Assembly (NCBI RefSeq): GCF_001295795.1 | Contig: NZ_LJHY01000058.1 | Span: 1-64,000, forward strand | Source: Novosphingobium sp. AAP83 | GTDB taxonomy: Bacteria; Pseudomonadota; Alphaproteobacteria; Sphingomonadales; Sphingomonadaceae | Length of the DNA stretch: 64,000 nt | Reading direction: 5' to 3' | Shown: positions 18,153 through 27,712 of the stretch, piece after piece | Layout: each line of letters opens with the position of its first letter | Numbering within the stretch: the first letter of the stretch is position 1 | Program-made: the position numbers and the translations under genes | Notes under the pieces: generated by a model | Seen by the model: the letters and a program-made list of their open reading frames with translations, nothing else | Told to the model about the DNA's origin: nothing | Database searches by the model: none

Positions 18153-20693
18153 ATGAATCTCCGTATCCTGCTAACCGCAGGGGCAGCGCCCCTTGCCTTG
18201 ATTTCAAACACCGCATTTGCGGCTGAAATACCGGTCGATGCACCCGCCACTGCAATCGCTGATGACGCCCAAGCTGCGCCTGCCGATGCGGATGCCGCGC
18301 CTGAAGGTCAGGGCGGAGAAATCCTTGTCACCGCACGACGCCGCTCGGAAAACGTGCAGAACGTGCCGATTGCGATCTCGGTTGTGGGCGGCGAACGCCT
18401 TACCGCGCAAGGCACGTTCGCCATCTCGCGCCTGACGCAGCTTCAGCCGACCTTGCAGTTCTATTCACAGAACCCGCGCAACACTTTCATCAACATCCGC
18501 GGCATCGGCGCACCGTTCGGATTGACCAACGATGGCTTTGAGCAAGGCGTCGGCATTTACATCGACGATGTCTATTACAACCGCATTGCGTCTGCCACGC
18601 TCGACTTCGTGGATGTGGACCGCATCGAAACCCTGCGCGGACCGCAAGGCACGCTTTATGGTAAGAACACGACATCGGGCGCGATCAACATCACCACGTC
18701 TGCGCCCACTTTCGACCTGAGCGGCAAGGCCGAGGTTACGCTTGGCAACCTCAACTTCAAGCAGGGCAAAGCGACCATTTCGGGGCCGCTGTCTGATACG
18801 CTGGCCGCGCGGATCAGCGGTTCCACCACCAGCCGTCGCGGCACGATCTATAACGTGGCGACCAATTCGTAGATCCAGTCGATCGACAACATCGGCTTGC
18901 GCGGTGCTTTGCTGTGGAAGCCAAACTCCGATCTTGCCGTGACCGTATCGGGTGACTGGAACTTGCAGGACCCGATCTGCTGCGCGCTTCCCTTCGCCAG
19001 TTTTGGCCGGACCCAGCGTGCAGCCAATCGCCAGCTTCACGCTTTGCTCACCTACTTCCCCGGCTACCCCCGCGCAGACTATCCGCTGCCCAATGTCGAT
19101 CCCTATGACCGCCTGACCGATGTTGATGCCCGTCTGGCGGCACGCAACGAGCATGGCGGCCTTTCGGCGCGCGCGGTGTGGGATCTGAATGAGAGCAACA
19201 CGCTGACCTCGATCACCGCATGGCGCTATTGGGATTGGGGCCCGGCCAATGACCGCGACTACGTGGGGCTGCCCGTCTACACCAAAGTGGAAAACCCCAC
19301 GAAGCAGACCCAATACACGCAGGAATTCCGTTTCAACCACAAGGGCGACGGCTTTGACTTCGTAGTTGGGCTGTTCGGCTTCCACCAGAGCGTGCGCACC
19401 AGCGGCGTTCAGGAAACCGGCCTTGCCGCCAGCAAGTGGCTACTCAACCCGACCAACGCCTTGTCAAACAATCCCAACGTGCTGAACCGGTTTGTTGCGA
19501 CCAACGATATCCGGCTCGACAACACCAGCCTTGCCGCCTTCGGCAAGGTCAACTGGGACGTGACCGACCGCTTCACCGTATCACCGGGCATTCGCGTCAA
19601 TTATGACAAGAAGAAGGGCCTCTATGACTCGGTCGTAACCGGCACCGCATCGGACGGGACGCGTCAGGTCGTCTCCCCGGTTCCGGGCTCGGCCTACTTC
19701 AACGATCCGTGGATTGCCCAGCAGCGCGGCGTGCAGGCATCGCAGTTTTTCGAGCCCGAGTTCAGCGCGTGGAACCTGTCGTATGACCTGAACTTGCGTT
19801 ACAAAGCCACAGACGACGTCAATCTCTATGCGACTTACGCGCGCTCGTTCAAAACCGGCGGGATCAACCTGAACGGCGTTCCCACCGATGCCAACGGTGT
19901 GCCGATTGAATCAGCCTTCACGATCAAGCCCGAAAAGGTCGATCACTTCGAAGCGGGCATCAAGACCCAGTTCTGGGACCGCAAGGCCACCTTCAACCTC
20001 ACCGGCTTCTGGACAGAGATCGAGAACTTCCAGGCCAGCGTCAGCAATGGCCAGCTTGGCACCGTGCGCGGCTATCTTGCCAATGCCGACCAAGTGCGCA
20101 GCCGTGGCTTTGAAGCAGACCTCTCGGTTCGCCCAAGCGACCGGTTCAGCGCTTACCTCAATGGCGCCTATACCGATGCCACGTTCACCAGTTTCTGCGA
20201 TGCACCGCCGCCGCCAGAGCTTTCGGGCGGATCAAGCACCGGCATCGTCGTGACGGGCAAGTGCACTTACACCGGCGCGATCAGTGCACCGGGCACCGCA
20301 GGGGGCGTGAGCCCGCCGTTTGTGGATGTTTCGGGATCGGTTCTGCCGGGCGTTTCGAAGTGGGCCGCATCGTGGGGAGCCGAAACCAATCTGCCAGCGG
20401 CGCTTTTTGGCGAAGATGGCCAGTATTACCTCGGCTATGATGCCAGCTACCGTTCAAGCTGGTCGTCCAACCCCTCGCCATCGATTTACACCAACGTCGA
20501 TGGCTATTCGATCCACAACTTCCGCATAGGCTTCCGCACTGATCGGTTCGATGTCTTCGGTTGGGTGCGCAACGCGTTTGACCAGAATTACATCGATTTG
20601 CTTCTGGCAGGCACTGGCGGCAACACCGGCCTGATTGCGGGACAGGTTGGTGATCCCCGTACCTTCGGCGGAACGATCAAGTTCTCGTTTTAG
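18153..20693 (+). pseudogene. TonB-dependent receptor interrupted by an in-frame amber stop
   Basis: Two open segments (18153-18872 and from 18873 on) share one frame, split only by TAG at 18870-18872. Joined they give about 846 codons. They encode a signal peptide (ending near NTAFA), a plug domain (EILVTARRRSENVQN, then GPQGTLYGKNTTSGA), and a full 22-strand barrel ending GGTIKFSF. Everything past the stop still aligns with the receptor fold, so the lesion looks recent. One CAG-to-TAG change would explain it. It follows the DUF2292 gene. Possible states are an inactivated gene, a sequencing error, or a strain-specific polymorphism. Confidence 0.85.
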
Positions 20694-20701
20694 GCTTGAG
20701 T

Positions 20702-20753
20702 TGGCGCACAATTGACTGCCTACCACCCATAAGTAGTGCTCATTTGTGCGCCA
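20702..20753. repeat. 10-bp inverted repeat pair between convergent genes
   Basis: TGGCGCACAA at 20702-20711 is mirrored perfectly by TTGTGCGCCA at 20744-20753 with a 32-nt spacer. It lies just past the stop of the receptor pseudogene and before the 3' end of the convergent transporter gene. It may be a bidirectional terminator with a long loop or a small mobile-repeat remnant. There is no U-tract. Confidence 0.4.
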
Positions 20754-20766
20754 TTCAACAATCCTA

Positions 20767-21765
20767 TCAATGCCTTACGCCCGTCACCACACATTCAGAC
20801 TCTCGCGCATACCGTGCCGCAAGCCATGCGCAAACGAACAGTTGCAGGTGATGGAAGATCATCAGTGGCAGGATCACAACGCCCACTTGAGCCGGGGCAA
20901 ACAGGGCGCCCGCCATGGGCACACCTGAAACGAGGCTCTTTTTCGAACCGCAAAACAGCAGCACTATCGCATCCTCGCGTGGCAACTTTGCAGCGCGTGC
21001 CACCAGACCGTTTGTTGCGATAACAATGCCCAAGATAACAACAGAAGCGATAACCAGCACGGCCAGATCAACCACTCCTACCCTCTGCCAAACGCCGTTC
21101 ACTACCGCTGCACTGAACGCGGAATAGACAACCAGCAAAATCGAACTCCGATCAACAGGTTGCAGCAGTTTCTTGTGCCGCTCTATCCAGTTGCCGATCA
21201 AAGGGCGCAGCAGATGCCCGCCAATGAACGGGAGCAGCAATTGCGTGGCGATTTTCTGCACCGAAGCAAGTCCGTCCACACCTGCCGTGCCGGATGAATG
21301 GATCAAAAACGCCACCAGCAGCGGCGTAAGCACGATGCCAAGCAAGTTGGAAAGCGAAGCGCTGCAAACCGCCGCCGCGACATTGCCTCGCGCCATCGCG
21401 GTAAATGCAATGGAACTTTGCACCGTCGAGGGCAGCAGCGCAAAAAACACCAGCCCTTGCGCCAACACAGGATCGATCATGCCCCCGGCGATCTGCGCCG
21501 CGCCAAGGCCAAGCGCAGGGAACAGGACATAGGTAAACCCCAGCACCATAAGATGCAGCCGCCAATTGCTGATCCCTGAAACGATGGCTTGGCGGGAAAG
21601 CTTGGCCCCGTGCAAGAAAAACAAAAGGACGATTGCCACATCAGCCGCATGATCAAACAGCGCCAGCGCCTCACCGCGTGCCGGCAACACACTTGCCGCC
21701 AAAACTGTGGCGAGGAGCAACAGCATGAACCCATCGGGCTTGGGAAGTCTTAAACGCAATGCCAT
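20767..21765 (-). CDS. SBF-like (bile acid:sodium symporter superfamily) transporter
   Basis: This 332-residue membrane protein has about ten helices and the SBF-like pattern: LLFFLHGAKLS near residue 48, FALLPSTVQSSIAFT near 107-121, LLPFIGGHLLRP near 177, and GSKKSLVSGVPMA near 276. This is the PF13593-type family, known from YfeH. Substrates are probably organic anions coupled to sodium, but unknown here. It is transcribed divergently from the FolB-like gene. Confidence 0.87.
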   Translation of the reverse strand: MALRLRLPKPDGFMLLLLATVLAASVLPARGEALALFDHAADVAIVLLFFLHGAKLSRQAIVSGISNWRLHLMVLGFTYVLFPALGLGAAQIAGGMIDPVLAQGLVFFALLPSTVQSSIAFTAMARGNVAAAVCSASLSNLLGIVLTPLLVAFLIHSSGTAGVDGLASVQKIATQLLLPFIGGHLLRPLIGNWIERHKKLLQPVDRSSILLVVYSAFSAAVVNGVWQRVGVVDLAVLVIASVVILGIVIATNGLVARAAKLPREDAIVLLFCGSKKSLVSGVPMAGALFAPAQVGVVILPLMIFHHLQLFVCAWLAARYARESECVVTGVRH

Positions 21766-21914
21766 GGCCTATCCGGTATGGTCCTCTAACTGCTTCAGCA
21801 ACCCGGCGCGGTGCTTGCAACCCTGCCTCTAACACACCCCGAAAGCCCATGTTGCCGAAAAACGCTGTCTTGTTCAGGAACAAGCGGCAGGTAACTGGCA
21901 AGGAACAGGTTGTG

Positions 21915-22301
21915 ATGCGCGTGGCCCAGATCGAATTGTGCGACCTCCGGATTGCCGCAGCCATCGGCACATACGGGCCGCAAGATGTTGTTCCCGATGC
22001 CCATATTCTTGATTTGACGCTCACCATCGCACCTGATCTCGTTCAGGTGAGCGTTGATGATATGGCGCTAGTTTTCGATTATGACCCGCTGATTGCGCAA
22101 ATCAACCAGATCGCGCAGGCCCAGAATTATGAGACGCAAGAATACCTGATGACCCGTATTGTCAACGCATGCGCAGGTTATAGCCAAATCATCGCATTGA
22201 ACATCTGCCTAAGAAAGCAGCCTGTCCTTGGCGGTACAGGCTCCCTTGGCGTGCGGCTTGCGCTTGGGACAGAGGAAATGACAGCGTTGCGTAAGCGCTA
22301 A
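21915..22301 (+). CDS. Dihydroneopterin aldolase-like (FolB/FolX) protein
   Basis: The 128-residue protein fits one tunnelling fold subunit. It has an N-terminal strand with IAAAIGTYGPQ, a central DYDPLIAQI segment and a C-terminal LRKQPVLGGTGSLGVRL. The Lys before QP sits where FolB has its catalytic Lys. The usual Glu-rich motif after the first glycine loop is altered to PQDVVPD, so it may be FolX-like or a diverged paralogue. The ATG at 21915 has AAGGAACAGG upstream; longer readings are unlikely. Confidence 0.7.
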   Translation: MRVAQIELCDLRIAAAIGTYGPQDVVPDAHILDLTLTIAPDLVQVSVDDMALVFDYDPLIAQINQIAQAQNYETQEYLMTRIVNACAGYSQIIALNICLRKQPVLGGTGSLGVRLALGTEEMTALRKR

Positions 22302-22335
22302 AGCCGGAAACCACAACGATCCGATTGCCCGGCGC

Positions 22336-23004
22336 TTAGAAAACTTTGCCCAAAATCTTTCCCGGATTGCTGCGAAGTGCGGCTTCTTCAGTCCCCATAT
22401 ATCTGAAGATGCCGCGCATGGCCTGGCTTGTGACGCTGTCGATCAACCGGGCGTCAGACAAACCAAGGCTGCCCAGCACAGAACCCATGCTCCCAAGCTT
22501 TGCCAACTGGTCAAAGGCCCCCACCTGGGCCAATGCCGTGGCGATCAGCGGACGGACTTTGCCGCCCAGTTCGGTACCTGCGGTCCGCTCAAGATAGCTG
22601 GTGCCACCCGTCCGCTCTGTGATGATGCCGGGAACATCTGTTACCTTTAACCCGCTAATCGCACTGCGAAAAACAGGCTTCGCCTCTCCGGCTGCAAAAC
22701 TGGCTGCATCGTTCAGGGACTTGGAGAGCTTGGTCGTCAGGCCAAGTTTGTCACCGCCCTGCAACAGCCTTCTCGCCAGCTTGCCGCCTGTGCCGGGCAG
22801 TATGATGCGCGTCGCAGCATCACGATAGAAGCCGTCCGGCAAAGCCAGTTTGGTTAGAGCACTGTCCGAAGCATTGCCGAGCAATCTGGTCAGTCCCAGA
22901 CCATCCAACAAACCTGCGCCTGCGGCTCGACCGGGGATAAGCAGCAATCCCCCCAGCGCCAGCCCGCCTCCCATCACTGCACGCCGCGAAAAATCTTGTG
23001 CCAT
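22336..23004 (-). CDS. DUF4197 family exported protein
   Basis: The 222-residue protein starts with a Tat-like signal (SRRAVMGGGLALGGLLL). The mature part has the DUF4197 features: GLGLTRLLGNASDSA, ALPDGFYRDAATRIILPG, and a C-terminal AMRGIFRYMGTEEAALRSNP. These are short helical periplasmic proteins of unknown function found across proteobacteria. It converges on the FolB-like gene with a 34-bp gap. Confidence 0.82.
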   Translation of the reverse strand: MAQDFSRRAVMGGGLALGGLLLIPGRAAGAGLLDGLGLTRLLGNASDSALTKLALPDGFYRDAATRIILPGTGGKLARRLLQGGDKLGLTTKLSKSLNDAASFAAGEAKPVFRSAISGLKVTDVPGIITERTGGTSYLERTAGTELGGKVRPLIATALAQVGAFDQLAKLGSMGSVLGSLGLSDARLIDSVTSQAMRGIFRYMGTEEAALRSNPGKILGKVF

Positions 23005-23199
23005 GAGCCACCTTAACCCGCCTCTTCAAAGTGAAGGCTAAGATGGTTATTAGGCCTGCGCAATAAATTATTTGTAAAATATAATAACAAGATCGATCAT
23101 TTTTTAATTCAAAATAAATTCAGTGAATCTCAATATGAAAATCATGAAAATCACAAATATCAAAAGTTTATCATAATTGCGATTCAATGCCGCACCGTG
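23005..23199. other. AT-rich intergenic stretch
   Basis: About 195 bp between two minus-strand genes is markedly AT-rich (runs such as TATAATAACAAG and TTTTTTAATTC) against a GC-rich background. It likely holds the DUF4197 promoter. I see no gene, clear hairpin or repeat in it. Confidence 0.5.
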
Positions 23200-24114
23200 T
23201 CACTTACCCTCGCACAGCCTCACAAGATCTGTCAGCAAACGAAGCGCCGGTGCCGGGATCGCATGCTCATCCGCAACAGCAATAATAGCGCCATTGATCG
23301 ATTCAATTTCGGTCGCGCGACCCGCGATGCGGTCTTGCAGCATCGAAGGTTTGTGGGTCCGGTGGTTGGCCAGCGCAAAGCGGACTTTGTCATCAAGACG
23401 TGGCCGATCAATCGCGACGCCCAGGGCCTTCGTAATCGTCACGATTTCATCGATCACCGCCTTGGCTGCGCGGCGGCCAGCCGGGTGATCCAACCCGCCC
23501 ACCGGCAAACCTGAAACCGTACACAAAGCATTTAGCGCCGCATTGAACGCCACCTTTTCCCAAACCGCGATTATAGCCTGTGGATCAGCCACGGCATGCA
23601 ATCCCGCAGAGGCAAAAAGCCCAGCGACTTTGCCCGCGAGTTCGTCAGCACCGTCCGGATAATTGCCGAGGACAATGTGGCCAGCGCCATGCGACGCGAC
23701 AGCATTCTGAGCTTCAAGATCAGCCGGAAAATCTGTGACGCCCCACAAGATGTGTGCAGCAGGGAAAACCTCTGCAATCGCCTCCACATTGCCAAGGCCG
23801 TTCTGAAGCGTCAGCACGGCGCATTCCGTGTGCACCAGATGCGCAACAGACCTGACCGCAGCAGCGCTGTGCATCCCTTTGGTGAACAGCATCAGAAGAT
23901 CAACCGGCCCTGTCACTTCGGCTGCAAGCTTTGCCTCCACACAAGCGATATGTTCGCCCGCATCGTCATGCAGCACGATGCCTTCCGCCGCGATCAGCGC
24001 CAGCCGTGCCGGATCGACATCGACGACCGTAACCGCGCTGCCCGCCAGCGCGAGGCGCGCGGCAAACAAGCAGCCCATCGCGCCTGCACCAACGATCACG
24101 ATCCGCTTCATCAA
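23200..24114 (-). CDS. Ketopantoate reductase-like (ApbA/PanE family) dehydrogenase
   Basis: The 304-residue protein begins with the NAD(P)-binding fold RIVIVGAGAMGCLFAARLA. It keeps LQNGLGN (residues ~100) and the catalytic-Lys region KVAFNAALNALC near 185, followed by the all-alpha C-terminal domain. Classical PanE reduces ketopantoate for CoA synthesis. The family also includes many paralogues acting on other 2-oxoacids. Beside the divergent ThDP decarboxylase operon, an oxoacid substrate from aromatic catabolism is as likely. Confidence 0.82.
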   Translation of the reverse strand: MMKRIVIVGAGAMGCLFAARLALAGSAVTVVDVDPARLALIAAEGIVLHDDAGEHIACVEAKLAAEVTGPVDLLMLFTKGMHSAAAVRSVAHLVHTECAVLTLQNGLGNVEAIAEVFPAAHILWGVTDFPADLEAQNAVASHGAGHIVLGNYPDGADELAGKVAGLFASAGLHAVADPQAIIAVWEKVAFNAALNALCTVSGLPVGGLDHPAGRRAAKAVIDEIVTITKALGVAIDRPRLDDKVRFALANHRTHKPSMLQDRIAGRATEIESINGAIIAVADEHAIPAPALRLLTDLVRLCEGK

Positions 24115-24318
24115 TCGAGTCCTTTTCCATGTACACTGTCAACGGCACCAGATGACCAGGATCGCCAGACAGCCTATATCGGTGTTATCCAAACAGACCC
24201 GCAACGCGCGTGCCTCGCAATCTATGCATAAAGCTTATGACCTCGGCCAAAATTGCAATTGTTTCAAGGCCCGCAAAGGTTCATTCAGCGGTGCAAACCA
24301 TAACAATCCGGAGAGACC

Positions 24319-25875
24319 ATGCCCAACGTCCGCGAAGTGACCATCGGCCTGCTGCGCGAGCTTGGCATGACCACGGTGTTCGGCAATCCCGGATCAACCG
24401 AACTGCCGATGTTCCGAGACTTTCCAGCCGACTTTCGTTATGTCATGGGCTTACAGGAAAGCGTCGTGCTCGGCATGGCCGATGGCTATGCGCAAGGAAC
24501 AAAGCGCGCAGCCATCGTAAATTTGCACAGCTCGGCAGGAGTCGGTCATGCCTTGGGCAATGTATTCTCTGCTTTCAAAAACCAGACGCCACTTGTCGTC
24601 ACCGCTGGCCAGCAAGCGCGCTCGATCCTGCCCTACGAACCCTTCCTTTTTGCCGAGCGAGCGGCAGAATTTCCCCGCCCCTTCGTCAAATGGTCGTGCG
24701 AACCCGCCCGCGCCGAAGACGTCCCCGCAGCGCTACACCGCGCATGGCTGGTCGCGATGGAACCGCCCTGCGGCCCGACCTTCGTTTCGATCCCGATTGA
24801 CGATTGGGACCGCGATTGCGAACCGTTCCGAATGCGCACCGTCCATGCCATCCGCGCACCCGATGCTGACGCCATCGCTGCTTGCGGTGTTGCTCTGTCC
24901 AAATCGAAAAACCCGCTCATCGTCGTCGGCGCAGGCGTCGCGCGCGACAATGCTTGGGACCACGTAATCGCGCTAGCTGAACGCCACAATGCGCTGGTCA
25001 AAGTCGCGCCAATGTCTGCGCGGTGCAGCTTCCCCGAAGATCATCCGCTCTTCGCAGGATTTCTGACCGCCGGGCGCGAAGCGATTGTGGCAGCGCTCGC
25101 CCCGCATGATTTCGTGCTCGCGCTGGGCGGCCCGATGAGCCTTTACCACGTCGAAGGCCACGGCCCGCATGTGCCCGCAGGCTGCGATGTCTGGCTGATC
25201 GGCGACAATCACGTTCACGCCGCCTGGGCACCGGCTGGCACCGCCATTGTCGCCCAGTGCGACATGGCGATTGAACTGCTGCTCCAAGGCCCGCCGCCAA
25301 CCGCAAGGCCACAGCACGCCCCGCGCCAGCCGCTGCCCCCGCTTGATGGCGCCGCGATGACCGACGCTTACGTGCTCCAGCAGATCGCTGCGCTGCGCAG
25401 CCCGGAATCGATCATCGTCGAAGAAGCCCCGTCCAGCCGTGGCCCGATGCACGATCGCCTGCCCATTGTTCGCAAGGATACGTTTTACACCACCGCCAGT
25501 GGCGGCTTGGGCCACGGGCTGCCCGCCGCCGTCGGCATGGCGATGGCCCGCCCGAACGACAAGGTGATCGCGGTCCTCGGCGATGGCTCGGCCATGTACG
25601 CCATTCAGGGCTTGCATGCCGCCGTGCAGCATAAGCTGCCGGTCAGCTTCGTGATCATCAAGAACAACCGCTATGAAGCGCTGCACCATTTCGGGCAGCA
25701 CTTCGGCATGCAGGAACTGGTCGGCACCAAATTCCCCGAGCTCGATTTCTGCCTGTTGGCGCAAGGCCACGGCCTCACCGCGCGCCGCGCCACCGATGCT
25801 GCCAGCCTCGATGAAGCCCTGCGCTGGTCCTTCGCCGCCACTGGCCCCACGCTGGTCGAAGCGGTGGTACTATGA
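24319..25875 (+). CDS. ThDP-dependent benzoylformate decarboxylase-like enzyme
   Basis: The 518-residue protein has the Pyr, central and PP domains of ThDP enzymes, with GDGSAMYAIQG then KNNRYEAL for cofactor and Mg binding. By my residue count, the catalytic set of Pseudomonas putida MdlC is present at the same numbers: Ser26, Glu47, His70 and His281. That supports decarboxylation of an aryl-2-oxoacid to an aldehyde, or a related C-C reaction. Its stop overlaps the oxygenase alpha gene by ATGA. A mandelate-pathway mdlC would not normally pair with a dioxygenase, so the physiological substrate may be new. Confidence 0.88.
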   Translation: MPNVREVTIGLLRELGMTTVFGNPGSTELPMFRDFPADFRYVMGLQESVVLGMADGYAQGTKRAAIVNLHSSAGVGHALGNVFSAFKNQTPLVVTAGQQARSILPYEPFLFAERAAEFPRPFVKWSCEPARAEDVPAALHRAWLVAMEPPCGPTFVSIPIDDWDRDCEPFRMRTVHAIRAPDADAIAACGVALSKSKNPLIVVGAGVARDNAWDHVIALAERHNALVKVAPMSARCSFPEDHPLFAGFLTAGREAIVAALAPHDFVLALGGPMSLYHVEGHGPHVPAGCDVWLIGDNHVHAAWAPAGTAIVAQCDMAIELLLQGPPPTARPQHAPRQPLPPLDGAAMTDAYVLQQIAALRSPESIIVEEAPSSRGPMHDRLPIVRKDTFYTTASGGLGHGLPAAVGMAMARPNDKVIAVLGDGSAMYAIQGLHAAVQHKLPVSFVIIKNNRYEALHHFGQHFGMQELVGTKFPELDFCLLAQGHGLTARRATDAASLDEALRWSFAATGPTLVEAVVL

Positions 25876-27215
25876 CTTTGCGCCTGATCGATCTGATCGA
25901 TGACCGCCCGCAAGACGGCGTGTTCCGCGTCAACCGCGCGATTTTTACTGACGCGCAAGTGTTCGACGCTGAAATGCGCGTGCTGTTCGAAGGCGGCTGG
26001 GTGTTTCTCGGGCTGGAATCGCAAGCGGCCAACGCCCACGATTTCTTCACAACATCCGCAGGCCGCGTACCCGTCCTTGTCCAGCGCGATGGCGAGGGCA
26101 TCTTGCGCGCGTTCATCAATTCGTGCCCGCACAAAGGGGCGCGGCTGGCGCAAGTACGGCAGGGCAATGCGCGGCTCCATGTGTGCCCCTATCACAGCTG
26201 GAGCTTTGACAGCGCGGGCCGCAACAAGGCGGTGAAGTGGCAAAAGGCGGGCTGCTATGCCCAAGCTTTTGACCGCGATAGCCACAACCTTGCCGCCTTG
26301 CCTCACTTTGCCAACCATCGCGGCTTCCTGTTCGGCAGCGTCGCCGCTGACGTACCGCCCTTGGCCGACCATCTGGGCGAGGCCGCCAAGCTGCTCGATC
26401 TTGTCGCCGATCAAAGCGATGACGGCCTTGAACTCGTGCCCGGACAGGTCACTTTCACGTATCAGGCCAACTGGAAGCTCCAGCTCGAAAATTGCTCGGA
26501 CGCCTATCACTTCACCTCGGCCCACCCATCCTACATCCGCGTGCTGGAACGGCGGCAGCAGGAGATCAGCGGCGATGTCGTCGCCTCGGTGTGGGAGAAC
26601 AGCGACTACTGGAAGGAAGAGACGCAAGGGGTGGGCGGCGGCAGCTTCAGCTTTGCCAATGGCCATGTGCTCAACTGGGGCGTGTTCGGTGTAACGCCTG
26701 CCATCCCGCTGTATGAGCGCGCGGGCGAACTGGCGACACGCCACGGCGAGGCCCGGCGCGACTGGATGTTCAACATGCACAACCTCACCATTTTCCCCAA
26801 CCTGCAAGTGGCCGAAAACGCATCGAGCCAATTGCGCGTGATCCGCCCGCTTGGCCCCGGCCTTACCGAAATGCGCACCTGGTGCATCGCGCCCAAGGGG
26901 GAGAGCGCCGCCGCCCGCCGCCAGCGCATCCGCCAGTACGAGGATTTCTTCAACCCCACCGGCATGGCCACGCCCGATGACACGGTGTCCTATGAAAACT
27001 GCCAGATCGGCTTTGCCGGGACGCTGGAGCCTTGGCTGCAAGGCTATGCCCGCGGGATGACCGCAAGCGTCGAAGGCGGCAACCGCTTTGCCGACCGGAT
27101 CGACCTGTACCCGGAGCGCAGCGTGCTGGCAGACTCGCAACTGTGCGATGAAACGCTCTACCACGCCTATTACCGCGCCTGGGCAAAGCGCATGAAAGCA
27201 GAGTTCGCCGCATGA
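25872..27215 (+). CDS. Ring-hydroxylating oxygenase alpha (Rieske) subunit
   Basis: The 447-residue alpha subunit has an N-terminal Rieske [2Fe-2S] site, Cys85/His87 and Cys105/His108 (CPHKG, CPYHSW). A catalytic domain follows with the mononuclear iron motif ENCSDAYHFTSAH near residue 205. It overlaps both neighbours by ATGA: the ThDP decarboxylase before and the beta subunit after. Benzoate, anthranilate or naphthalene-type dioxygenases have this arrangement. No ferredoxin or reductase gene is linked, so electrons must come from elsewhere. Confidence 0.92.
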   Translation: MTLRLIDLIDDRPQDGVFRVNRAIFTDAQVFDAEMRVLFEGGWVFLGLESQAANAHDFFTTSAGRVPVLVQRDGEGILRAFINSCPHKGARLAQVRQGNARLHVCPYHSWSFDSAGRNKAVKWQKAGCYAQAFDRDSHNLAALPHFANHRGFLFGSVAADVPPLADHLGEAAKLLDLVADQSDDGLELVPGQVTFTYQANWKLQLENCSDAYHFTSAHPSYIRVLERRQQEISGDVVASVWENSDYWKEETQGVGGGSFSFANGHVLNWGVFGVTPAIPLYERAGELATRHGEARRDWMFNMHNLTIFPNLQVAENASSQLRVIRPLGPGLTEMRTWCIAPKGESAAARRQRIRQYEDFFNPTGMATPDDTVSYENCQIGFAGTLEPWLQGYARGMTASVEGGNRFADRIDLYPERSVLADSQLCDETLYHAYYRAWAKRMKAEFAA

Positions 27216-27712
27216 CCGCCCCGCTCACCCGCGCCGCCGCCGAAGAGTTGCTCTATCGCGAAGCCCTGCTGATCGACACAAACCGCTTTGCCGAATGGCT
27301 CGATCTTTTCACGCCCGATACCGAATTCTGGATGCCCGCGTGGCGCGATGAAACCACCACCACGCAAGACCCCGATAGCGAACTGTCGCTGATCTACTAC
27401 AAAGGCCGCCGCAATCTGGAGGACCGCGTGATGCGCCTCACCTCGGGCCTGTCCACCGCCTCGGCCCCTTTGCCGCGCGTGGTCCACCAGATCACCAACG
27501 TCCTGCTCACCGCCGCAGGCGATGAAAGCGCAGACGTTTCCGCCGCCTTCACCTGCCACCGCTTCGACGTCCGCATGAACCGCACTGATTGCTTCTTCGG
27601 CCGCTATGAATACCGGCTGGTTCGGGTGGACGGCGCGTGGAAGATCGCGCGCAAGAAGATCGTGCTGCTGAACGATACGATTCCGACGGTGGTGGATATC
27701 AACGCGATTTAG
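27212..27712 (+). CDS. Ring-hydroxylating oxygenase beta subunit
   Basis: The 166-residue protein has the NTF2-like fold of oxygenase small subunits, with features such as FAEWLDLFTPDTEFWMP near the start and a C-terminal YRLVRVDGAWKIARKKIVLLND. It is structural and sometimes affects specificity. It overlaps the alpha gene by ATGA and is the last gene of the three-gene run. Confidence 0.9.
   Translation: MTAPLTRAAAEELLYREALLIDTNRFAEWLDLFTPDTEFWMPAWRDETTTTQDPDSELSLIYYKGRRNLEDRVMRLTSGLSTASAPLPRVVHQITNVLLTAAGDESADVSAAFTCHRFDVRMNRTDCFFGRYEYRLVRVDGAWKIARKKIVLLNDTIPTVVDINAI

Noticed and set aside
18870..18872. Programmed recoding of the amber codon (pyrrolysine or read-through)
   Set aside because: No associated recoding machinery or structured element is visible, and receptors do not use it; a nonsense mutation or sequence error is simpler.
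25671..27164. Minus-strand open frame of about 497 codons
   Set aside because: Antisense to the oxygenase alpha subunit, which carries Rieske and iron motifs on the plus strand.
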